This document shows, piece after piece, positions 46,207 to 58,600 of a DNA stretch of 64,000 nt. The notes under the pieces were generated by a model. That model saw only the letters and a program-made list of their open reading frames with translations. It ran no database searches and was not told the DNA's origin. This DNA is from Diplosphaera chodatii (Eukaryota > Chlorophyta > Trebouxiophyceae > Prasiolales > Stichococcaceae). Positions within the stretch are counted from its first letter, which is position 1. The number at the start of each line of letters is the position of its first letter. Made by a program: the position numbers and the translations under genes. The stretch covers positions 831,001 through 895,000 of the forward strand of contig JAALGY010000037.1 of assembly GCA_032358165.1 (NCBI GenBank), written 5' to 3'.

Positions 46207-47945
46207 TCACGACTGTTCCAGGCCACCGGCTGCGGCCCGCCATACAATTTGCAGGCTCGGCCGCGCCCGCATCACCTCCCCAGCTGCTTCCATGAAACCC
46301 TCATTGCTTGCATCAGTTGCGGGGTTGGCACCCAGCAGCAGTACCTGCGAGTTGCAAGCAGACACTGAACGGGCAACCACAGCAGATTTGGCTGTGCACA
46401 TGCTTTGGCGTACCACACTCCCACTAGCGCTCCGGCAGGTTGTACCTAAAGGGCTGGGCCGGCACCGCTGCGCACGGCATCCAGAAGACGGATCATCGCT
46501 TCCGCACCAATGCCATTGCCGCACAAGTCCAGCTCGCGCAGCGCCGGCCAGCCGTCACTTGTCAGCTGCACTGCCGCATCATCACCGCTGCCGGCACCGC
46601 TGGCCCAGCAAGCAAGCAGCGACAGCTTCTGCAGGTTGCTCAGGGCTGCAAGCGCCGCGATGACTGCGCCATCTGCTGCCGCTGGCACCTGGGACAGGTC
46701 GAGGTCTGTGAGGCTGCACCCTGCCGCCGGCAGCTGCTGCAGGGCCGACGCGAGGCCGGCAGCCGCGATGCCGCCGTTCCTGCTGAGCACAAGCGACTGC
46801 AGCTGCGCGTTTCTGCTAAGCGCTTCACACAGAGCATTGACGCCGTCAGCTGTGAGGCTGCAGCCGGACAGGTCCAGGTGCCGCAGGGGTGATGCATCCG
46901 ACAGGGCATTCGCCAATGCACTTGCGCCGGCATCGCCAATGGCTGTATCTGCTAGCCACAGCTGCTGCAGGGTGGCGCTGAGCGCCACGCCAGCAGCAAG
47001 CAGGCTGCCGCCCGCTGGACCCAGCCTGTTTCCTGCGCATGACCAATAGCTCAGCTGGTGACTAGCGCTGTGGAAGCCCTGGAATGCCCGAGGGAGTTGT
47101 CTGGAGGGTTGTCCCAGAGTCCACTGCAGAAGCATGCATGCTTCGACAGGTGGCATTGGAGTTTGGCACGAGCCCGTACTGCTGAGGTCGAGGGACGTGA
47201 AGTGGCCATCGCGCAGCATGATGGACAGGCTGGGGCCGCCGGCTGCCGAGGCGATGCAGCAGTCGCTGAGGTCCAGGCTGCGGAGCGACAGCAGCCCTGG
47301 AGTGAGGTTGCCGATGCCGCCGCCGCCGAGGCGGTTGCCCGCCAGCGACAGCTGCGTCAGGCTGCTGCATGCCGCCAGCGCACGCCCGAGGCTGGCGGCG
47401 CCTGTGGCGGTCATGCCCTTGGCGGACAGGTCCAGGCGCTGCAGGGTGGCTGTGGCGGCCAGACCAGGGCAGAGCGCGGCCACACCTGCGTCTCCGAAGC
47501 TGGAGTCGCCCAGCGCAAGGGCCCGCAGCCCGCTGTTGCAGGTCAGCATGGCGGACACCACCGCCGCCGTTCCCGGCGCCATTGCATGGCCGCTGGCTGA
47601 TAGCTCCCGGAGCGTAGTGTTGCCATCCAGCGCCGCACACAGCTTCGCTACATCCTGCATTGCGCGCATGATCATATCGCGTCAAAATGAATTGTTGGTT
47701 CGAAGGCAGGTTTGTGGTGCATGCTGCTACAGCAGCTGACTACACTCCGCATGGTCACACGCAATGATACTCTACTGATCCGCAAAGAACATCAGCAAGC
47801 TGCAGTAGCGTGTTTCGCTGTGAGCATCCACCTCGTGCGAAAACGGCCTGGACGGCAAGACGGTCAGGCTGGTGAAGGACGGGTCCGGCGCCCGCAGCCG
47901 CCTGCACCACTCATCAGCGGCGCTGCTGCGGCTGCCCCAAGCCAT
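46207..47945 (-). CDS. Leucine-rich-repeat (RNI-like) protein
   Basis: Protein of about 427 aa made almost wholly of 26-29 residue leucine-rich repeats of the ribonuclease-inhibitor type. Exons (minus): 47832-47945, 47180-47654, 46476-47032, 46207-46344. It starts MAWGSRSSAADEWCRRLRA. Repeats include LRALALGDSSFGDAGVAALC, LTQLSLAGNRLGGGGIGNL, LQQLWLADTAIGDAGASALA, LRHLDLSGCSLTADGVNALC and LRELDLCGNGIGAEAMIRLL. The intron at 47033-47179 splits a codon so that LDLS joins RNRLGPAGG, giving a perfect repeat LDLSRNRLG and supporting the splice. There is no signal peptide or membrane segment, so it is probably cytosolic or nuclear. Such repeats bind proteins; the partner cannot be told. It is head-to-head with the MFS gene. 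Confidence 0.82.
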
Positions 47946-48242
47946 GCCACTGGATGGTGCACCCGATGCGATGTGCAATGTGGCCAGAATGCTGTGACTG
48001 ATCACCCACGGCTGGCCGAGTCCCCACCAGGCCGGCGAGATCGGAGGTCTCGAGCGTGAGCGCACGTGCTGGCGTGACGCCGTGACATAATGCCAACTGT
48101 GCAGAAGGAGTCAGTGTCCATTAACCGATGTTCAACTTGAACAAATCTACTGTCGCTATGATTGTGCTGTGTACTGGGTGAAGCGTGAGGCGCTGCGTGG
48201 CGTCGCACGCATTTACTCTGGGGCAGCTGCATCCGCCTAAAC
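47946..48242. promoter_or_regulatory. Divergent region between LRR and MFS genes
   Basis: This 297 bp region lies between two outward-facing start codons and should hold both promoters. Nothing specific is recognised in it. Confidence 0.45.
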
Positions 48243-51200
48243 ATGCTGGCCAATGGAGATGGGCGGGTGTCAGACGGCCTGCAGAGTCCCCTGATTGCGA
48301 GCCATCAGCGGGAGCAGTCTGATGGCGACTCAAAACACAGAAGATGGTTCGCAGGCACCATGTACCTGCAGCCTGCGTGCATGCCACGTTTGATGGCATA
48401 TATTTACAGCAACTGCAATCATGTGTTCCTTACAGCTGGGTATACGTTGCTGCAGGTGGTCCTTGGCGGCTGTGATGGCATGCCTCATCACCGTAAATAC
48501 CACCTTCTCAATAGCATCTCCGATCTTCCCTCAAGAGGCAGCACGGCACGGTGTTGGTGCGACGGCGGTTGGCTTCATCTTCTCCAGCTTCGCTTTTGTG
48601 GACATATTTGCCAGCATAGCGTTTGGACGCCTCATGCAACGGTAAGGCTCATTTCACGCACTAGAAGGCACCTTAACACACTTCAGCGTGCTCCACCTGC
48701 GTCAGCAAGTTCACGTGAGCACGACTGCAAGCCATCTGATGACAGGCGGATCATCAGCCGGCGCATCACCCTAGTCAGCGGGATTGTGGTGCTTGCAATG
48801 GGTGAGCTGCAGACAAGCAGAAGCCTGGCTGTCATGCTCTGTGTGAACCTCACCTGCTGGCTCGTGGGGCTTGACTCAGTTCCAGTCACGCAGGCACAGC
48901 ACTGTTCGGCCTGGTTGCCGACCTGCACTCGCGCACGGTGTTCATCTCAGTCTGCATGACACTGCGCCTCATTGAAGGTGCTGACATTGCAGTGCTGACA
49001 TCACCCCACGGTCTGCTGCAAGGTGGAAGCTACCATGCACTCCAGCTGAAGTAGCCATGCCGTGAACAACAACACTCATGTAAGACACCATTGATCGACG
49101 ATGCACAGGTGTTGCGTGCGCAGCCATAGACACTTCTGCTATGGCCATCACCGCCTCACTGTTCAAGGACAGCGCCTGGTTTGGCAGTGTGATGGGCTCT
49201 GTGGACAGTGCGATGGCGCTCGGGTGCGCTGCTCAGTGCGCTGCTGCGCGTCGTGGCAGCTGTTTTCTTGGTTTGCATGAACCTGGTTTGCATGAAGTAA
49301 TTCAGGATCACTTCATACAGACACAGTCTGGAGCTGAGGCACGTATGCCTTGATCGACGAAAGATCGACGCCTACCCGTCTGCAGGTGGGTGGTGGGGCC
49401 TGTGTTAGGGGGTGCCCTGGCCCCATATGGGTTTGGAGTCCCCTTCTTCGTCATCAGCCTGCTGGCCCTGGCCTTCACGCCCATCGCGTGGCTGTCCCTG
49501 CCACATGACGGTGCAGTCTTCTGCCCATCTGCAGCGCATCCTGCACTACTTTCACCCCCTGCCTGCCGAGCTGCTGTGCAATGTGTATCATAAGACCTGG
49601 GCAACCTGCAATTTTTGGGGGCACCAAGCTGCTGTTCATGATGTGTTCAAGCGTTGGAGGCGCAGATGCACAGCCCGGCGGCGATGGCGGCGCTCGCACA
49701 TCTCTGCAGTCGCTGCTGGCACATCCGGCGGTTCTGATCCTGATCGTGACTGCGGGTGTTGCGGCGGCCAACCTGACATGGCTAGACCCGGTGACATTAT
49801 GCTCATCATGCATCCCAGGCTTGCCTGTGCTACATCGGCAGCCTGTCCCATAGCAAGTGATATAGTCCAATCAAGCAACGTGTGTACATACAGTGTGTGT
49901 GTATCCTGATTCAGGTGTTGGGTCCCCACTGCGAGGCCATCGGCTTCAGCGTCCCAGGCATCGGCCTGCTGTTTGGCTTCCAGTCGGCAATCTACGCAGT
50001 CAGCTCGCCACTTGCAGGGTGAGGCCGCCGTGCAGCACTCGATCGCCTGCTGTTGCTGCTGACCCGACATTCTGCCAACACCTGCTGGGCTGCTTCGAGC
50101 ATTCTGGAGGCAGTCGTATCTTGGTTTTGATTGGTTTAGGTTGGCACATGCACACTTCAGTCGGCGTTGCTGGGTGAGCTACAGGCTGATCAGTGACAAG
50201 GCGGGGCGGTTCCCCACTATTTGCGTGGGCCTGGCGCTGTGCGGCGTGTCCTGCATCGTGTTGGGCCCGCTGCCGTGGCTCCGGCTGCCCGCGGCGGGGC
50301 ACGCCTCCATGTGGGCCGCCATGGGGCTCCTCGGCGTGGCATCTGCCCTGGTGGGCTGCACACCTGGTTATGTCAAGGGACCCTGCAGCTTGGTACCTGC
50401 TTGAGCTCTGCTATAAATCCTAAGACAGATCGAGAGGTTCATTGGCGCAGCATGATGACGTACTGCAAACACATGGTTGCATCCTGCATCATGCAGGCAT
50501 TCACGCCGATCACTCCAGCGGTCCTTGAAGCAGCAACAGCCAAGGTGCGCACGCCAGGTGCATGGAAAACACGGCCAGCATTTCAGTCTATGCCCGTGTA
50601 TAGTGCAACATACGTGAGCTTGTTTGCACGGACGGTGTCCAAGGGGCCCACTCACAAGTGTGCGATGCGACTGCTGCACAGGCGCCCTTGTGTATTGGCA
50701 ATGTATGTACGCAACTCCAACTCATGAGCGACTCTCAAGAAGGCTGCGATTGCTGACCAATAGGTGGGCCAGGAGGCGGGTCTAGAGGACCTGGTTTCCG
50801 GCATGATGAGCGCCACCTTCAACCTCGGGTGTGCTGCCACCCCAGTCGCAGGGAAACATGTGATCCGCCGCCGTTGTGGCGTTGCTCCTTCACCTCCGTG
50901 ACTGCGAGAAAGGTTGTTGCGGCATAGTGTATGTACTCTGCTGTGACTCCTGCAGCTGCGGCGGCGGGCCAGTGCTGGGCGGGATCCTCGGAGACCACAT
51001 CGGCTTCGCATGGACGGCAGCGGTGTTTGGCGCCATCATGGTGGTGCAGGCAGCCGTGGTGACGATGCTGTCCGTCGTCAGGCCCCAGACACTGGAGGCG
51101 GCACAGTCCAACAGCAGCAGCGACAAGGACCCGCTGCTGCGGCGGCCGATCGGCCGGCGGCTGTCGGAGAGCCACGACGCTGTGCGGGGCTGCAGAGGCG

Positions 51201-51262
51201 GGCTTGCTGCGCCGAGCGCAGATCTGACGCAAACGTCCATCGATAGCTCCAACAGCATCTGA
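48243..51262 (+). CDS. MFS transporter, SLC18 (VMAT/SLC18B1)-like
   Basis: Twelve-helix major facilitator, probably a proton antiporter for an organic amine or similar solute on an internal membrane; the substrate is unknown. Exons 48243-48346, 48456-48641, 48746-48801, 48894-48977, 49109-49223, 49386-49510, 49660-49790, 49915-50018, 50179-50350, 50497-50544, 50764-50828, 50956-51262 give 498 aa. Landmarks: KHRRWWSLAAVMACLITVNT, SPIFPQEAARHGVGATAVGF, GTALFGLVADLHSRTVFISV, GWVVGPVLGGALAPYGFGVP, DKAGRFPTICVGLALCGVSC, AFTPITPAVLEAATAK, GPVLGGILGDHIGFAWTAAV. The repeated motif GPVLGG-x-L in helices 5 and 11 is typical of drug/H+ antiporters and SLC18. The cytosolic tail has DKDPLLRRPIGRRLSES, and the N-terminus has an LQSPLI motif; both contain dileucine-like sorting signals. 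Confidence 0.88.
49266..49296. repeat. Short direct repeat in an MFS intron
   Basis: Two copies of ggtttgcatgaa, separated by two bases, lie in the intron between the exons ending at 49223 and starting at 49386. Probably a slippage duplication. Confidence 0.65.
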
Positions 51263-51553
51263 CGCGTGGTTGCATGGCCAATCAGATGGGCGATTCCAGC
51301 GCCATGTGCATGCAGTGGCATGCAAGGCCACCCTGTTTTGAACCCTGGAACAGCCCTGATGGGTGCCTTCGATGTCGACTTCGTCACTCTATTGTGTTCA
51401 GTATCTAGCTATGAAATCTTCTCAAGGAAGCCACACGATGCCTCACGGTGATTTGGCCTGCAGTGCGCTGCACCTCCTGTCCGCAAGTTCACTGTCAGGG
51501 CCTACTGATGGGCGCCACTGGCGGATGCAGCAGACCCGGGCGACTGATACGCA

Positions 51554-54500
51554 TCAGCTGTGGCGCTGCCGCTTGCCATTGTCCGCCGCTGCACCCGCAG
51601 CTTCCGGCGCAACCACCTTCGTGCCTGACAGCAGGTAGCCGCCCGTGCCCGAGGTGGACATGGTGGGGTGTGTCCGCGCCGGCAGCACCTGCAGCTGCCG
51701 CCACCAGCTCTCCTGCTCGAACAGCAAGAGCTTGTGATATAATTCGCACGTCCGTAAGCAACCCAATGCACGGATTGGCGCAGCTCAGGACAACACACTG
51801 GTACACAGACGCAGGCAACTACCATGGTACCATGCAAATGCGCATGGTGCTTGGGTAACATTCGCGCACCTGTAGTTGCATGCCAACCGCAAGCTTCTGC
51901 ACCTGCAGTGCCATCATCGCATCTGCGAGCGGCTGCATGTGCGTGTGCCACACCTGCGCACATGTGCTGCAGATCCTTGGACCAAACCAGTGGGGTTGCC
52001 TGTTTATGTCAACAGATTAACTGGACACAAGACACACTGCAGTCAGCATTCCAGAAGTATTATTCGGCTGTGGAGCAATGGGGTGTGGCACACCCACCAC
52101 GAAGGGGGCGCTGGGCGCCAGCAGGGGCAGGACTCGCTGCAGGGCAGCCAGGGGCAGCAGCGCTGGAGCAGCGACGATCGCGCTGCTGAAGCCGCCGCGC
52201 CGAGAGATGCCCTGGAGTCGGGTGGCATCCGCACGAGCCACGCCCTGTGGGACACGCTGCTGCTGCTGCCGCTGCAGCTGCTGGCCCTGCTGCAGCGGCT
52301 GTGCCCGCTGCTGTGGACCCTGCGGGCCCTGCTGGTGGCTGTTGTGCCGCGCAGCATCACCACCGCTGGCTGCTGCCGCTGGCGGAACGTCTGTACCAGT
52401 GACTGCAGGGGGTGCACCCTCCGCAGCTGCAGGTGCACTGGCTGCTGCTGTTGGCTGCGGCTCGGCCGTATGCTGTGCAGCCGAGGCATCGCTCTCCTGT
52501 GGCTGCTGTGGTTCGCCAGCCACAAGGTCGGCGTCCATGGCATCTGTGGTCCCTGCTGTGCTGGGATCATCAGCAGCGAATGACCCTGCTGCCGGACGGT
52601 CTGCAAGCCCCGTCAGCGCTGCCGGTGTCGACGCTGTTGCAGTCCCGGGGGCTGCAGCACCCAATGCAGGGGGATCCACTGCGGGCACGCCGTTTGCTGC
52701 GGCTGCATCTGGGTTCTCTGTTGCTGCCAAGCCAGTCGCCGCTGGCGCCAGAGCTACTGCAGCATCAGTAGGCTCTGTGATGACTGTGTCCGTCTGCCCT
52801 CCATCAACCACAAGCTGCTGCGGCTGCTGCTGGCCTGCTGTCGAAGCTGTGGCCCTGCCAAAGGCCTCGTCCACTGCCGTCAGCGGCGTGCAGCACATCG
52901 TCAGGCGCATCGCGTTCGTGAAGTTGAACCTGGCAGGCACACACATGGCGCATCACAGCCAGATGCTCCGCCACCCTGACGTCTGAGATGCCCCAGGGTG
53001 TTCAGACCCCAGGGACTCGACGCAGGCAGCCCCAGCTGTGCACGCACTTGCCTCATTCAGACATGCTGGCACACATGACGGGGAACACCAGCCACACGGC
53101 AGCGCTGACTCACAGGCGGGACGCATCGTAGGAGGGTGGCTTGTCGCCGGGGAACGCAGCACACACGGTGCCGTGGCCGCCCAGCCGCTCCGCGACGGCG
53201 CCCGTGATAACGCCGCAGCACGCGTCCAGCACCAGCACCTGCGCTTAGGGCGATGGCCTTGTCCACGCTCAAACACAGCCCCTGCCCGACCTAGCTGCTG
53301 CGTAGCAGCGAGCCATCTAGCATATACGCTGGGGTGTGTGTGGTCTAATGCTCACCTCTGCGTGCGCACCGACGTTGGCCAGCGACAGCATGATGGCCAG
53401 CGAGTCCGTACGCAGGTGGTGTGTCTTGTGCGGCATCTTGGCAAAGTATACCTATGAACCGATGCAGTCAGCCCTCAGGATGCAGATCAGAGGTCAACTA
53501 TTGTGTCCCTCGATGCAGGCAGATCTGGTAAGCTGGCACGCAGAACTTGATTAACACAGCGGCGATCTGACCGCCGTGAACAGGACATGTGCATGCGCAG
53601 CCGCACATCTGCTGTGACCTGCCTCGCATATGGCACGTGCGGAGGGGCGCTGGAGGCTGGCGAACGTCAGGTACTTGCGCGCCTTCCGCTTGCGGTACTT
53701 CTCCTGCGAAAACTCCGTCTTGCCGGCAAAGGTGGAGGACCCTGCCGTCACCGCCGCCAGGATCTCAGCGCCGCTCGCGCCGGCCGCCTTGAGCGCCTGC
53801 GCACAATGCCAACCGAGCCTCAGGCACCGACTGGACGGCACAGGAGGCCCCGCGCAAGCTCTGCGGCTACCAGCGTGGTGGAGTCGCAGGTTGGCACAGC
53901 CCCAGCACCCGGCCATCCCGCACAAAGGGGTCACCTCGATGTCCTCGTGCTGCAGCGCCTGGTTCGCAACCCCGAGGTCCACAAGTGTCGCATTGTTGCG
54001 CACGGTCGCAGAGTTTTCGCTCCATTCCTCCGCCCCATCCCTGCACAGTGTATGGCCACAGCCTTTGACCAGGAGCCCACTTGCAGAACATGCCGCTCGC
54101 ATCTCGTTGTGAGGAGATGCTTGTGCGGACTACGACACATGAGCTGTGCTCGCCTGGCGCAGCGGCACAGCGTCTGCCCGTCATCCTCCAGCTGGTACAC
54201 CGCGCCGTACGGCGCGCCGATGAAGGCGTCCACCAGGCAGTCCTTCTTGCCGACCCGCACCTTCCTGCAGTGTGAGGGGCCAGCTGACCATGAGACGCCT
54301 GACAACCTGATGCAGTCCAGTGTTCGCGCGTGTCGCCGCGCATCAGTGACACAAGGTGCCCGCCACAGCGATGCAGCCGCACCCGCCGCGCTTGATGTGC
54401 ACAAAGCTGTAGCGCTCCCGGTTGACCTCCAGGATGACGGTGTCCCCCTCCTGCACCAGGCGTCCCCTGTTTCGCGGCTGGGCATCCGGTGCTGCGCCGG

Positions 54501-54645
54501 CCGCCGTTGCCGTCGGCGATGCCGTCAATACTGGCTGACCAGGCGCCACCGTCGTGACGTCGACGACGGCGCTTGTACCAGGTGGACCATCAGGCTGCAC
54601 AGCCTGATGGTGCTCTGCTGCCGAAGGCGCCTGATTTGGGAGCAT
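51554..54645 (-). CDS. TRM6: tRNA m1A58 methyltransferase non-catalytic subunit TRM6
   Basis: TRM6 (yeast Gcd10) pairs with catalytic TRM61 to methylate A58 in the tRNA T-loop in the nucleus. Nine exons (minus): 54383-54645, 54154-54264, 53935-54040, 53623-53796, 53356-53451, 53114-53238, 52098-52929, 51870-51953, 51554-51715; 650 aa. Landmarks: YSFVHIKRGGKVRVGKKDCL, DAFIGAPYGAVYQLEDDGQT, GASGAEILAAVTAGSSTFAG, KTEFSQEKYRKRKARKYL, RPSARAICE, HLRTDSLAIMLSLANVGAHA, VLVLDACCGVITGAVAERLG, LLPLAALQRVLPLLAPSAPF, QLQVLPARTHPTMSTSGTGG, YLLSG. Residues about 317-533 are an Ala/Gln/Pro-rich insertion between conserved segments. One intron (after 54154) needs a GC donor; a second (after 53623) probably does too. 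It converges on the MFS gene, 291 bp apart. Confidence 0.92.
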
Positions 54646-55647
54646 GTCCGCCCGCACTGATGGGGGCGGCTGGTGGGGTGGCGCCACACACACGTTTGCT
54701 GTTTGGGCAGGGGCCAAGACGGTGCTAGCAGCGTGTCAGCAGGATCCGCGTCCTGTGGAGTCTGCTTATAACAACTCTAACAGATGGTGCGCTCACAACG
54801 CTGTACTGTACACGGCGCGCATCAATCGATGCAATGTGTGCATAAGCTTGCAGCTGCGCACACGAGCATGCGCATGCAGAATCCTGCCGATGTGCGGTCT
54901 GATGCTAGCTACGGAACAATTGTCTGCGATCTGTTTCGCTCCCCTGCGGCACAGCGACTATGGTTTTGCCGCCCTGATCTGACATTCAGTTGTAGGGGTC
55001 AGTCCTGAAAGGGGCGTCACAAAGACCACCCTTCTGCGTTTATTCCACTTACTGGCGTCAGCGAGTGGCGCAGTGGCCCATAGCAGACTCCTGTTCATTG
55101 ATCGCAGATTCGCAGTACCTTTTCAGAGAAGTCGGCTGACTTCAAGAACATAACTGATGCTGCACAGTTCGCGATCCTCCTGATGCTTCATAGCTGTATG
55201 TGCGCATGGCGCCAGTGCAGATACCACTGCAGCTGTTGAACTTACAACTCACGGTGCTTAGCATGTTGATCCTGCGATATTACGATGGTGTTTCAGCTTG
55301 CACAGATAGTCAAACTGCAATTGTGAGTTCACCATCACGATGCATGCACATTCTGATCTCGATGAACCGGGGTCCCCAGTTTCGCTGTAAAGCTACGGAA
55401 TTGTGTTGGCAGAGCGAGCAGTGAATCAGGAGCAAATTAGTAGATATTCAGCAAAAGATATAGCGACATCTGCTGCGGTATGTGCGCTTCGAACTTTGAA
55501 CCTGAAGAGTCAAACCTGTCAGCTTTCTGGTTACAAAAGCTCTGCTGCTGCAATATTGGCGTGCTCGGCGAGAGCATGTGACTGTATGAAAGAGAGTGAC
55601 GGACGCATAGTTCACAGAGCAGGTGTCAAGCACGGGACAGCTGTGTA
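54646..55647. promoter_or_regulatory. Divergent intergenic region, TRM6 / GCP4
   Basis: About 1 kb between outward-facing starts, the longest divergent spacer in the window, becoming more AT-rich towards GCP4 (about 55080-55620). No tRNA or convincing ORF was found. It should contain both promoters and 5' UTRs. Confidence 0.5.
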
Positions 55648-58600
55648 ATGGCGGCGCAGCACACGGGACAGCACCAGCCGGTCGCCACAGAAAGCCTGCT
55701 ACAGGAGCTGCTGCTGGCCCTGCTCGGCTTCTTCGGCGACGTGTTCATTGATGCCAGCCCAAACCGCAGCAGCAACGAGGCAGTGGGGCAGCTGCACAAG
55801 GTCCCTGAACCCGGTGCCTGCTGCGTCCGCATGGCTGACTACGTGCACTGGGTTGACGACCCAGACAGGTGTGGCCATGCTCCTCGTCGCATCGCTGCAT
55901 CGTGCAGTGTGTGTCTGATGCTGACGATCTAGCATCGTTCGACTGACAATGGCAGTTGATGGTGTCACCGCAGCATGCCATCTGCAAATGCCTGTGTGGA
56001 GCTTGACAAGTGCCAGCCAATGTCATGACGCTGCAGGATCGTGTTGGACGATGTTGTGCAGCTTGGCTGGCACTGTCAAGCCCTGGAGGGCTGGGTGTCC
56101 GCGGTGCGGCTGGCAGCGGCGAACAGCCCCTCAGGGGGCAGCCCTTATTGCAACGCGATCGCCGCGGGCCTCACAGGTGGGCAGCTCGCCTGCAATGTGC
56201 GCTTCCTGCAGGTAGCCTGGTTGTGGCAGGCGTACAAAAGTCTGGTGCAGTGCCCCGAGCAGCTGATACATGCGGTACAACCTACAAGATCGAGGCGACG
56301 GATTGATGTTGCCCGGCTGCAGAGCTGCTGGATGTGTACCGCCAGGACATCGTGGCGCTGCAGGGCAGGTGTGCCGCTGCGGCCACAGCGCCGCCGCTGG
56401 CCAGCATCAGGCACCAGCTGGCGCCGTGGCAGGTGGGCAACTCCCACCTACAGGGGTGCTGCTGCACCTTCACCGTGTCACAGGGGTTGCGTCTGTCTGT
56501 GCCCCGGGCCACCCAAAGTCCCTCATCCTGCACCAGCAACTGTCGGTCCTGATGTGCACTTGCCGCCCTGCTGCAGGCCCTGCTGCCGCCACTGCACCAC
56601 CTGCTGTTCCAGCACAGCAGCGCAGGCATCGCGCTCAGCGACAGCACGGCGACTGTGGCTGGGGCGGGGGCGACAGCCGCCGTGACTCCTGGTGGCGGCA
56701 CGCCGGAAGGGTGTCGGCTGGCTGCAGACGTGTGGGCAGCCGCGGCGAGCTGTGGCTCCCCGCGGCTGGCCTCAGTGCTGCAGCGGCTGGCATGGCACAC
56801 CAACCAGACGCTGCTCCGACAGCTGTCCTCCTGGTGCACTCCTGCTGACAGCCTGCTGACTCGGCATCTGGGCCACTGCTCCTTGTTGCACAGCGGGACG
56901 GATGTGCCCATGCTGCCAATCATGGCATGGCAGGTCATGCGCATGCCCCAAGTCAGCTGCAAGTCTGCCACCAGAGGGGACCATTGCCTGTGCGTGCCCA
57001 TCGACGGTGCTTTGCATCGCGGGGCAGGATGGTGGCTGGCCGGCTGGTGGACTCCAGCGGCGAGTTCTTCATCCAGCGCCGCAGGGCAACGCCAGGGACT
57101 GCAGCTGATGACGCTGCACGGGAAGCTGAGTGGCACGAGGGTTTCCTGGTGAGTATGTAACAGACATATCACTCGGGGTCCACACGGGACGTCCGCTTGC
57201 ACATGTACACGCTGCTGCAGCTATGGCATGGCCGGGGCTGACGCCCTTCCTGCTGCTGTCCCTGCTGCCCGCAGGTACGTCCGGAGCTGCTGCCGCCACA
57301 CATCGCGCTCGCCACAGCGGACGCAGTGCTGTTTGTCGGCAAGGCGGCGCGCGTGCTGCAGGGCGCCAACAGCAGCCCGCTGATGCCAGAGCTGCTGCAG
57401 ACGCCTGCCGAGGGAGCGGCAGCACAGGACCCTGCAGGGCGTTCCGACGCGCATGCGGGTGACAGTTTGGAGAGCTGCGGACCTGAGGTGGATGGGGTTG
57501 GCACCGCGCAGCGGCTGCAGCAGCTGGCTGCACTGCCGCACTTTGACCCGCTGGCGTTTTCGTCAGCTGTCGAGGTCAGCCACAAGCAGGTAGGCTACAA
57601 CTGCTCAGCGATATGCCTGCGCACCTGTCAGCGGCCTCAACACCCTCGCTCCCATCATGCATTTCATTTTCACCACTGCACCACCGCCTGTTGGCGAGCA
57701 GGCCGCGGCAGCGCTGTGGCGGCTGCTGATGGGCCGCACGCAGCTTCGCAGCCACCTGGCGGCGCTGCGGAACTACTTGCTGCTGGGCGCCGGCGACTTC
57801 TGGCACACCTTCCTCATGCAGGTGCTGGCTTGTGAACCCAACAACATCTCGCTCTAGGCACAAAGGGAGCACAGTGTCGATGCCTTACAGCCGGGTTGCA
57901 ACTGTCTCAGACCTAATGGTCTGGTTCTACCATGAGGTCGCTCCTGCAGCAGCGGGTTTGACTACGTGCCACACGGTGTAGGCGGCGCCCCTCCTGAGGC
58001 AGCCTCCCCCGCCAAAGACGGCGGAGGCCGACCTGGCGTCAGTTGCAGAAGCTGCGGCACTTGCGTCGGCTGCCGCTGAAGACGACATCCTGCGGCAACA
58101 CGTGCGCATCGTGCTGCGGGAGGCGCCTGGGCAGGAGGCGCCCGCATCGCCAGTCGCGGCAGTGAAGGCCGCTGACGTGAGTGCACCCCAGCTACAACCC
58201 TTTGCTTGCGACACCGCGGACGTTGCAGGATCTGTCTCATATGGATGTCACACCTTGCCCAATGCGGACGCGTGCAATCAAAGGCGATGTCGTGGCTGAC
58301 TGGGGGAAACTCTAGGTGGTCCTCTTGGTGTGCCGCCTGACAAAGCTACAGCCAATCGAGATGTCATTACAGGAACGCATGGCACGTGCAGGGTGGCTCG
58401 AGCCCCGCCAAGATTGCCAGCCCCAGCGGCCGCCTGTTGACGCTGACGCGAGTGGACTTGCCAGCCCCCAACAGCCGCCTAGGTGCAGGAAACTGAGTGC
58501 ACCTCGCCCTGCTCACGAGCGAGCTTGCGTCAGTGGGTTGTGTGCATGACCCCAGCCATGACACTCGCAGACTGATGCGCGCCATGTCCGCCCTCAGGTG

